This document shows, piece after piece, positions 57,622 to 64,000 of a stretch of DNA of 64,000 bases (positions are counted from its first letter, which is position 1; the number at the start of each line of letters is the position of its first letter). A model generated the notes under the pieces. That model searched no databases, had not been told where the DNA came from, and saw only the letters and a program-made list of their open reading frames with translations. The translations under genes were made by a program, and so were the position numbers. The DNA comes from Paracrocinitomix sp040880585 (GTDB lineage Bacteria > Bacteroidota > Bacteroidia > Flavobacteriales_D > Crocinitomicaceae). The stretch spans positions 1-64,000 of the forward strand of contig JBBDID010000054.1 of assembly GCA_040880585.1 (NCBI GenBank), read 5' to 3'.

Positions 57622-60516
57622 ATGAAAACACTTTTTTGGAGTATTGTCTTGCTCTGTTTTCAGGGTTTTTCACAAGAAACTCCCTATCATCAATATGTCA
57701 ATCCCTTTATAGGAACCGGGGGGCATGGTCATACCTACCCCGGGGTGTCAGTTCCATTTGGTATGATGCAATTATCACCCGACAGCCGTTTAGCAGGATG
57801 GGACGGCTGTAGCGGATATCATTTTACCGACAACATTATTTACGGTTTTTCACATACCCACCTTAGTGGAACCGGCGTGTCAGATTACGGAGACCTGCTC
57901 ATCCTTCCCTTCACCGGTCGTGACAAATGGGAAAATTCGTATAAAAAATCACTGGAAGAAGGTTACGGTTCAACTTTTTCACATACCAAAGAAAATGCCC
58001 ATGCAGGCTTCTATGAGGTAGATCTTGAAACATATAATATACACTGTGAACTGACCACTACTAAGCGCTGTGGTTACCACCGATACTTCTATCCTGAAGG
58101 TGAAAATCGCAAAATTATTATCGATCTGGAACACCGGGATCGCCTGTTAGATGCAGACCTCTTTTTTCTCAATGACTCTACCCTGGTGGGCAAGCGAATT
58201 TCTGAAGCCTGGGCAAGAGAACAACACCTCTATTTTTCAATCAAATTTTCTGAAATCCCCAAAAAACGATCTTTTAGAAAAAATAAAGAGGGAAAACCCG
58301 CTCAGTTGATTCTTGAATTTGGAAATGAAATCGCTGCGCTGGGAATAAAAGTGGGAATCTCAGCAGTAGATATCAATGGCGCCCGAAAAAACCTGAAAAC
58401 AGAAATGCCGCATTGGGATTTTGACGAATACAGGCAAAAAAACGAAGAAGAATGGGATAAAGAACTGGGAAAAGTACAGATCAAAGAAGAATACGAAGAT
58501 CGCAAAGTGATTTTTTATACTGCTTTATACCACAGCTTCTTAAATCCTAACACCTTTTCAGATGTTGATGGCCGATACCGCGGAATGGATATGCAAATTC
58601 ATCAATCTGAAGTACATACCCAATACACTGTTTTTTCTTTATGGGATACTTTTAGGACAGCCCATCCGCTATTTACAATTTTACAGGAAAATCGAAGCAA
58701 GGATTTTATTAAAACCTTACTGAATCAATATAAACAAGGTGGAATTTTACCCATCTGGGAATTAGCCGCAAATTATACAGGATGTATGATCGGTTACCAC
58801 GCCATTCCGGTAATTGTTGATGCCTACAATAAAGGCATTCGGGATTTTGATGCAGATTTGGCACTGAGAGCCATGAAACACAGTGCCGATCAAGATCACC
58901 TGGGATTGGAGTATTATAAAAAACAAGGCTTTATTTCTTCAGAAAATGAATCTGAATCCGTTTCTAAAACCCTTGAATATGCTTATGATGATTGGTGTAT
59001 TGCCGTATTTGCCGACTCTTTGGGAGCGGATACTGTCGCCAATCGTTTTTATGAGAGAAGTCAGTTTTATCGAAACGTTTACAATCCTAATTCTACATTT
59101 ATGCAAGCCCGATTCAATGGAGGATGGAAAAATAATTTCAAACCCAATGAGGTCACCTTTGATTATACAGAAGCAAATGCCTGGCAATATTCCCTTTTTG
59201 TTCCGCACGATATCCTGGGGCTTATTCAGCTATTGGGCGGAAAAGATCAATTAGAATTATGGCTGGACGACCTCTTTACCGTTTCCAGTGAAACTTCCGG
59301 TCGAAATCAGGTGGATATTACAGGGATGATCGGGCAATATGCGCATGGAAATGAACCCAGTCACCACATGGCTTATCTGTACAATTACACTAAGAATAGC
59401 TGGAAAACGCAAAAATATGTGCATCAAATCCTAACTACCCTTTATTCAAATGATCCCAACGGATTAAGCGGAAATGAAGATTGCGGCCAACTCTCAGCAT
59501 GGTATGTTATGAGTTCTCTGGGGTTTTACCCTTTAACAGTTGGAACAGATATGTATGCGATCGGAACTCCTTTGCATGAATCCTATTGTATTCAGTTGGA
59601 GAACGGAAACACATTTGAAATGGAAACAAAAAATTACGGAAAAGAAAATTGCTACGTAAAAAGCATTCGTTTAAACAGAAAACCACTCCATAGAAATTTT
59701 ATTTATCACCATGAAATCATGCAGGGAGGAAAAATCATTTTTGAAATGAGTGATGAACCGCAGGAATTTTTCGGAAACACCCCCTATGTGAAAGTAAAGA
59801 AAGCTCCACTTATGCCCTCCCCTTACTTTAAAGATGTAGAAAAAGTATTTGTAAAAAAACGCAAAGTCATTATTGAAAGTGCTGCACCGGTAGTTGCCAT
59901 TCGTTATACTACTGATGGGACGGTTCCAGAAAAAGACTCCCCCATTTATGACGGTCCTGTCAAAATAAAAGAAAGCACGCAATTTATTGCCAAATCCTAT
60001 GGAACACATTCAGAAAGTTACCCAGTTTATGCTAGCTTTTACAGGGCTAATCAAAAATGGAAAATTAAGCTCAACACGGATTATCTTAACCAATACTCCG
60101 GTGGGTCAGATCGCGCTTTAATCGATCAGATAAGAGGGAATTCTGATTTCAGAACAGGTGGCTGGCAAGGGTACTACGGAAATGATCTGGATGTCATTAT
60201 TGACTTTAGAAAGAAAAAAGAAATTCATGGTGTTTATTTAAGCGTTTTACAGGATGTTAAATCATGGATTTGGTTTCCTAAACAAGTTGTCTTCTCCGTC
60301 TCTAAAAATGGTAAAGACTGGTATCCGGTAAAAACGGTTAAAAACTATCAATCCCCTGACAAATATGGTCAATATCTACAGGAGATAGGATTTGATCAAG
60401 AATTTAGCAGTCGTTATTTGCGGGTAGAGGCTAAAAATTTTGGTGCCTGTCCGGAATGGCATTCCGGCGCCGGTTCACCGGCTTATATTTTTGCTGACGA
60501 GATCATCATTAAGTAG
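57622..60516 (+). CDS. GH92 family alpha-1,2-mannosidase with chitobiase-like and F5/8-C domains
   Basis: The 964-residue secreted glycosidase starts at ATG 57622 with a signal peptide (MKTLFWSIVLLCFQGFSQ); the longer in-frame start at 57565 lies inside the ROK gene. The GH92 module has YVNPFIGTGGHGHTYPGVSVPFGMMQ, GYHFTDNIIYGFSHTHLSG and GNEPSHHMAYLYNY. It also has NDPNGLSGNEDCGQLSAWYV, which carries catalytic acidic residues in known enzymes. After it come a chitobiase C-domain-like Fn3 (IRYTTDGTVPEKDSPIYDGPV) and a discoidin/F5-8-type domain to the end. It removes alpha-mannose from the ends of N-glycans or mannans using calcium. Confidence 0.94.
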   Translation: MKTLFWSIVLLCFQGFSQETPYHQYVNPFIGTGGHGHTYPGVSVPFGMMQLSPDSRLAGWDGCSGYHFTDNIIYGFSHTHLSGTGVSDYGDLLILPFTGRDKWENSYKKSLEEGYGSTFSHTKENAHAGFYEVDLETYNIHCELTTTKRCGYHRYFYPEGENRKIIIDLEHRDRLLDADLFFLNDSTLVGKRISEAWAREQHLYFSIKFSEIPKKRSFRKNKEGKPAQLILEFGNEIAALGIKVGISAVDINGARKNLKTEMPHWDFDEYRQKNEEEWDKELGKVQIKEEYEDRKVIFYTALYHSFLNPNTFSDVDGRYRGMDMQIHQSEVHTQYTVFSLWDTFRTAHPLFTILQENRSKDFIKTLLNQYKQGGILPIWELAANYTGCMIGYHAIPVIVDAYNKGIRDFDADLALRAMKHSADQDHLGLEYYKKQGFISSENESESVSKTLEYAYDDWCIAVFADSLGADTVANRFYERSQFYRNVYNPNSTFMQARFNGGWKNNFKPNEVTFDYTEANAWQYSLFVPHDILGLIQLLGGKDQLELWLDDLFTVSSETSGRNQVDITGMIGQYAHGNEPSHHMAYLYNYTKNSWKTQKYVHQILTTLYSNDPNGLSGNEDCGQLSAWYVMSSLGFYPLTVGTDMYAIGTPLHESYCIQLENGNTFEMETKNYGKENCYVKSIRLNRKPLHRNFIYHHEIMQGGKIIFEMSDEPQEFFGNTPYVKVKKAPLMPSPYFKDVEKVFVKKRKVIIESAAPVVAIRYTTDGTVPEKDSPIYDGPVKIKESTQFIAKSYGTHSESYPVYASFYRANQKWKIKLNTDYLNQYSGGSDRALIDQIRGNSDFRTGGWQGYYGNDLDVIIDFRKKKEIHGVYLSVLQDVKSWIWFPKQVVFSVSKNGKDWYPVKTVKNYQSPDKYGQYLQEIGFDQEFSSRYLRVEAKNFGACPEWHSGAGSPAYIFADEIIIK

Positions 60517-60546
60517 TCGTTCCTTAAAAAACGAGTTTTTGGACTT

Positions 60547-60616
60547 TAGATGTTAGACGCTAGACGCTAAACAAAAGACGCTAGACAAAAGACAATTAGA
60601 CAAAAGATTTTGTCTT
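60547..60616 (+). repeat. Short tandem-like repeats with a terminator-type hairpin
   Basis: The words TAGACGC, AAAAGAC and TAGACAAAAGAC recur in close succession over about 65 bp. At the end AGACAAAA (60598-60605), two bases and TTTTGTCT (60608-60615) form a perfect hairpin followed by T-rich sequence. It probably terminates the permease-kinase-GH92 transcript. The 370-bp gap to the next gene also holds the transposase remnant. Confidence 0.55.
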
Positions 60617-60660
60617 TAATTTAATGAAACATCATTTCTTAAGATTCGATTCTGTTGCGG

Positions 60661-60850
60661 CTAAAAAGCGTTAATTTGAGGTGAATCAATGCCGTGGAGA
60701 TAGTTTTGTCCCATTCGATAATCTGTTTTTAGATGACCAATAAGCGGTTCAATAGCGGCTCTTCTCCTGAATTTCTTACGTTTTTTCTTTTTTTGAAGAA
60801 TACCACTTTTCAGGTATTGCGATACGCATACTTGCTTATTACATTTGCGG
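60661..60850 (-). pseudogene. IS5-like (IS1182-type) transposase C-terminal remnant
   Basis: Read on the minus strand the last residues are RRRAAIEPLIGHLKTDYRMG, then QNYLHGIDSPQINAF and a stop. This is the DDE transposase region containing the catalytic Glu (IEPLIGHLK) of the IS5/IS1182 group. The N-terminal ~300 residues are absent, and the usual A-rich end (INAxLAAAxxN) is cut short by the stop. No inverted ends were detected. It records an old insertion sequence just before the iron-type cluster. Confidence 0.8.
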
Positions 60851-60886
60851 CTATTATTTAAAATGAATCTAAATAAAATCAAAAAA

Positions 60887-62026
60887 ATGAAAAAAACAGC
60901 TTTATTAATCCTACTAGCTAGCCTAAGTATGGTATCATGTAAGAAAAAAGGATGTACAGATGAAAACGCCGTAAATTACTCAGCCGAAGCCAAAAAAGAT
61001 GATGGTTCCTGCACGTATTACGAAACTCCTTCCACTTATCAATTCACCGATAATGATGGAAAAAGTACAGTTTCTTATAGTGGACAGACAGATCGCCTGA
61101 ACCAAATGGAAGAAATGACCACCTATATGAAATCCGGTAATTCTTCAGCCCTTAGTGGAGCAAATCTTAAAGCCATGTTTATGAATACAGGAGATAATGG
61201 CGGAGGAAACTTCTCTTTCTCTTCTTCTAAGCAAATGATGGATAAATGTTTTCCTTCAGATACGGCACTGTTTATTGACTGGATAGATAGCCTGGTCATT
61301 GCATCTGCTGATCACGCCTCAACTGCATCTGCAGGTCAGGCCGGAACTTTATCCAGCGGCACCAGCACTTACCTTTTTGATGCCAACGGTAAAGAATTTG
61401 TTCAGCTCATTGAAAAAGGATTAATGGGTGCCGTATTTATGTATCAGGCAACTAATGTATATTTAGGTACATCTAAAATGGACGTTGATAATACTACTGC
61501 TGTAGATGCTGCTGCCGGTAAATACTACACCAAAATGGAGCACCACTGGGATGAAGCATTCGGTTATTTTGGAGCACCTGTAGATTTCCCAACCAATACT
61601 ACAGATGCAAGGTTTTGGGCAAAATACTGTAACAAAAGAGATGCTGAATTGGGCTGCAATGCTACTATGATGAATGCCTTCCTGGCAGGGAGAACAGCCA
61701 TTGTAAACAATGACATGACTACCAGAGATCAAAGCATTTCAACGATTGTAAGTGCCTGGGAAAGATTTTGTGCTGCTCAGGCCGTTGCCTACTTTCAAGG
61801 AGCTCAAAATAACTTTGGAACAGATGACGCAAAGTTTTTGCATGAATTATCTGAAGCATACGCATTTGTGATGTGCCTCAAATATGTTCCGGTTGAAACC
61901 CGTGTCATCAACTTTAGCACTATTGACGATATTCTTAGTAACACAATCGGAAATAATTTTTGGGCAGTTACTAACACCGATCTAACAACTGCTATTAATG
62001 AATTGAACTCAACTTATGGGTTTTAA
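60887..62026 (+). CDS. DUF4856 lipoprotein
   Basis: The 379-residue lipoprotein (MKKTALLILLASLSMVSC, lipobox VSC) begins with a short Cys-containing motif (CTDENAVNYSAEAKKDDGSCTYY), seen in many Bacteroidota secreted proteins. The DUF4856 domain follows (ALSGANLKAMFMNTGDNGGG, MDVDNTTAVD, YYTKMEHHWDEAFGYFGAP, WAKYCNKRD). Such proteins are usually encoded next to imelysin-family and HTTM proteins, as here, and are thought to take part in metal, chiefly iron, acquisition on the outer membrane. The ATG at 60887 is chosen; an in-frame ATG at 60845 lies within the transposase remnant. Confidence 0.87.
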   Translation: MKKTALLILLASLSMVSCKKKGCTDENAVNYSAEAKKDDGSCTYYETPSTYQFTDNDGKSTVSYSGQTDRLNQMEEMTTYMKSGNSSALSGANLKAMFMNTGDNGGGNFSFSSSKQMMDKCFPSDTALFIDWIDSLVIASADHASTASAGQAGTLSSGTSTYLFDANGKEFVQLIEKGLMGAVFMYQATNVYLGTSKMDVDNTTAVDAAAGKYYTKMEHHWDEAFGYFGAPVDFPTNTTDARFWAKYCNKRDAELGCNATMMNAFLAGRTAIVNNDMTTRDQSISTIVSAWERFCAAQAVAYFQGAQNNFGTDDAKFLHELSEAYAFVMCLKYVPVETRVINFSTIDDILSNTIGNNFWAVTNTDLTTAINELNSTYGF

Positions 62027-62038
62027 AGGTAAAAATCA

Positions 62039-63112
62039 ATGAATATCAAATCACTCTTTTTATTAGGAACAGTCAGTTTTATTGTCTTCGCTTGTAATAA
62101 AGATGAAGATAAGGAAGAGTTTGATCGCGGAGCCATGTTAACCAACATGGCTTCTGCGGTTATTGAACCTTCTTACACTGAAATGAACAACCAACTGATC
62201 AGTTTGCACAGTTCTGCTGTAGATTTCACCGCAAGCCCAACTGCTGCATCACTGAATGTGCTCAAAGATGGCTTTGTCAGTGCTTACCTCTCTTTTCAGC
62301 ATTGTAAAATGTACAATTTTGGGCCTATGATGGATTACGGAGTAAAAAATGCCATGAATACCTATCCCGCCGATACGGCCATCATTGAATCCAATATTTC
62401 ATCCGGATCTTACACCTTGGGGTCGGTCAGTAACATAACTGCAATAGGGCTTCCAGCAATCGACTACCTTTTGTATACTTCAGATGAAGTTACTGTTTTG
62501 AACAGTTTCACGGTAGATGCAAATGCAGGGAATCGAAAAACCTACCTGACCGACATCACCCAAAAAATGAAGGAAGAATATGCCCTGGCTGTCAGTGCCT
62601 GGAGCAATTACAAAGCTGATTTTATTGCTGCTGACGGAAATGACGTGAGTAGCTCTACCACTTTGCTATTTAATGAGTTTGTGAAAGATATCGAATTACT
62701 TAAAAATGCGAAAATTGGAATTCCTGCCGGGTATAAATCCGGTGGACAGGTACTGCCTGACTACGTTGAAGGATATTATTCTCAGATTTCCATTCTGTTG
62801 GCAAAAGAAAGCATTGTGGGATTAACCAATGCCTTCAATGGTGGAACCGGATTAGGATTTGATGATTACATCAAAGATGTGGAAGGAGAAGAGGTCTCCC
62901 CTTCTCTGGTTGATAACATTAATGCCCAATTTACCTTGTGTGATCAAAAAGTATCGGCAATCGGTACCCCACTGAGTGAGAAAGTTAATACCAATTCAAC
63001 TGCCGTCTCAGAAGCTTATGCAGAAATAAAAAAATTAGTCACCTATTGCAAAACCGATATGTCATCCACCTTAGGGTTGTTGATCACTTATCAGGATAAT
63101 GACGGGGATTAA
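62039..63112 (+). CDS. Imelysin-family lipoprotein (IrpA/EfeO-like)
   Basis: The 357-residue protein has a lipoprotein signal (MNIKSLFLLGTVSFIVFAC). The imelysin-like M75 domain runs through ALNVLKDGFVSAYLSFQHCKMYNFGP, IGLPAIDYLLYTSD (the GxHxxE-type region, here altered to G-x-P-x-x-D), and WSNYKADFIAADGNDVSSSTTLLFNEFVKD. Family members bind iron in the periplasm or at the surface rather than acting as peptidases. It starts 12 nt after the DUF4856 gene and overlaps the HTTM gene by 14 nt, so the three form an operon. Confidence 0.9.
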   Translation: MNIKSLFLLGTVSFIVFACNKDEDKEEFDRGAMLTNMASAVIEPSYTEMNNQLISLHSSAVDFTASPTAASLNVLKDGFVSAYLSFQHCKMYNFGPMMDYGVKNAMNTYPADTAIIESNISSGSYTLGSVSNITAIGLPAIDYLLYTSDEVTVLNSFTVDANAGNRKTYLTDITQKMKEEYALAVSAWSNYKADFIAADGNDVSSSTTLLFNEFVKDIELLKNAKIGIPAGYKSGGQVLPDYVEGYYSQISILLAKESIVGLTNAFNGGTGLGFDDYIKDVEGEEVSPSLVDNINAQFTLCDQKVSAIGTPLSEKVNTNSTAVSEAYAEIKKLVTYCKTDMSSTLGLLITYQDNDGD

Positions 63113-64000
63113 ATCCGCCATATCATTTTTTAAATTGCGTAATTTCAGCTGGTTCAAAACTGTTTCAGCCGCCCCTTTGGCGGTATATAGAATCGGTTTT
63201 GGCTTGTTGATGTTATTCTCAACCATTCGATTTATTTCAAAAGGATGGGTACAAGAAATCTATATCGATCCCGCTTTCCATTTTTCCTATTACGGATTTG
63301 AATGGCTGCCTTACCCTACTCCATCTGTTTTGTATCTGCTTTTTGCGCTGATGATCCTTGGAGCCGTTTTGATTACACTGGGTTTGTTTTATCGATTCGG
63401 AGCCACGCTTTTCTTTCTGACCTTCACCTATGTTGAGTTATTGGATAAAACAAATTACCTAAATCACTATTACTTTGTCAGTTTAATTGCCTTTTTAATG
63501 ATTTGGTTGCCGGCCAATCGCTATTTTTCACTGGACGCAAAGTTGGGGCGTTGTACTGCTTCTGATAGCGTTCCCCTATGGAGTATCCGCATATTACAGT
63601 TTCAAATTGCAGCGGTCTATATTTTTGCAGGAATTGCCAAATTAGAAACCGATTGGCTCATTCACGCTCAACCGTTGAAATATTGGCTACACACAGCTCA
63701 CCATTGGGAATATATCGGCAATTTTCTCAAGCAAGAATGGGTGGCTTATGCTTTTGCCTGGGCAGGATGCATCTATGACCTGACAATCGTTCTGTTTTTA
63801 TCGATTCAAAAGACAAGAAAATTTGCCTATATGGCGGTAATTGTTTTTCACCTGATGACCTGGTTACTGTTTCCGATTGGCGTTTTTCCCTGGGTGATGA
63901 TGTTTGCCACAACGATCTTTTTCTCTGCCCATTTTCATGAAAAAATCATTCGTATCCTGAAAAAAATAATCGGAGACACAAAGACTCCTTCTTCTGTAGT
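63099..64000 (+). CDS. HTTM domain membrane protein (partial, runs off the window)
   Basis: This frame is open from ATG 63099 to the end of the window (300 codons seen), overlapping the imelysin gene by 14 nt. It begins MTGIKSAISFFKLRNF and has SAAPLAVYRIGFGLLMLFSTIRFISKGW, then YYGFEWLPYPTPSVLYLLFALMILGAVLITLGLFYRFG, YVELLDKTNYLNHYYFVSLIAFLMIWLPANRYFSLDAKLG and QIAAVYIFAGIAKLETDWLI. This is the HTTM (horizontally transferred transmembrane) domain related to vitamin-K-dependent gamma-carboxylase. In Bacteroidota the imelysin/HTTM set usually precedes a TonB-dependent receptor, which would lie downstream of the window. The C-terminal lumenal domain is not visible. Confidence 0.88.
   Translation, partial: MTGIKSAISFFKLRNFSWFKTVSAAPLAVYRIGFGLLMLFSTIRFISKGWVQEIYIDPAFHFSYYGFEWLPYPTPSVLYLLFALMILGAVLITLGLFYRFGATLFFLTFTYVELLDKTNYLNHYYFVSLIAFLMIWLPANRYFSLDAKLGRCTASDSVPLWSIRILQFQIAAVYIFAGIAKLETDWLIHAQPLKYWLHTAHHWEYIGNFLKQEWVAYAFAWAGCIYDLTIVLFLSIQKTRKFAYMAVIVFHLMTWLLFPIGVFPWVMMFATTIFFSAHFHEKIIRILKKIIGDTKTPSSV

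Noticed and set aside
1..64000. tRNA, rRNA, prophage or complete insertion sequence
   Set aside because: No cloverleaf-type sequence with CCA-side conserved bases, no rRNA, no phage structural genes and no intact transposase were found; only one transposase remnant exists (60661-60850).

Overview
The window looks like a chromosomal segment from a member of the Bacteroidota, probably a free-living flavobacterium-like or related environmental lineage; the sequence alone does not resolve a genus. Supporting signs are an AT-rich background, promoters of the Bacteroidota type (TAnnTTTG at -7, often with TTTG about 19 bases upstream), a secreted protein with a type IX secretion C-terminal signal, a PUR-alpha-like DUF3276 protein, an imelysin/DUF4856/HTTM iron-type cluster and a GH92 glycosidase. 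No rRNA, tRNA or CRISPR array was seen.

Layout. 0-1.4 kb: a GC-rich palindrome, a HicAB toxin-antitoxin pair and a DUF2200 gene, with an accessory-cassette look. 1.4-8.9 kb: housekeeping genes mnmE, sucD and uvrA, with three little-known genes between them. 8.9-16.8 kb (minus strand): an exopolysaccharide operon (asparagine synthetase-like amidotransferase, glycosyltransferase, Wza-like exporter, Wzc-like tyrosine kinase, RmlC, WecA-like initiating transferase). 16.9-23.6 kb: PBP4, a hydrolase, then a tightly overlapping operon (lipoprotein, Rpe-CBS fusion, DAHP synthase, KdsC-like phosphatase with an extra N-terminal domain, miaA), then DUF3276. 23.6-33.8 kb: a long palindrome, mtaB, rocD and a run of small or secreted proteins, YigZ, an M42 peptidase and a DUF71 ATPase. 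33.7-34.2 kb: a broken RhuM gene bounded by a 65-bp duplication. 34.3-37.5 kb: secreted nuclease, DUF1801/YdeI, DUF4105 and a TPMT-like methyltransferase.

37.4-40.0 kb is the clearest accessory insertion. A mercury-uptake-like operon (ArsR regulator with a perfect 9-6-9 operator, MerTP, GDCCxxC protein) and a peroxiredoxin-like lipoprotein lie between two copies of the same host sequence. Two identical-length remnants of a TolC-family gene 3' end and a decayed second copy of the GDCCxxC gene start lie inside. 40.0-47.4 kb: rlmD, a CocE-type peptidase, a LytTR/LytS-type two-component pair and ychF. 47.5-47.7 kb: a MITE-like, hairpin-rich insertion with 17-bp direct repeats.

47.7-55.1 kb (minus strand): a T9SS-exported Omp28-like protein and a second glycan cluster (epimerase, second AsnB-like protein, two glycosyltransferases, hexapeptide acyltransferase). 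55.2-60.5 kb: a sugar-use operon (FucP-like permease, ROK sugar kinase, GH92 alpha-mannosidase). 60.5-64 kb: a transposase remnant followed by DUF4856 lipoprotein, imelysin-family protein and an HTTM membrane protein running off the window.

Several promoters sit only 4-6 bases before the start codon, pointing to leaderless or near-leaderless transcripts. Promoter positions also help choose starts, including TTG for the first asnB and possibly ATT for a lipoprotein.
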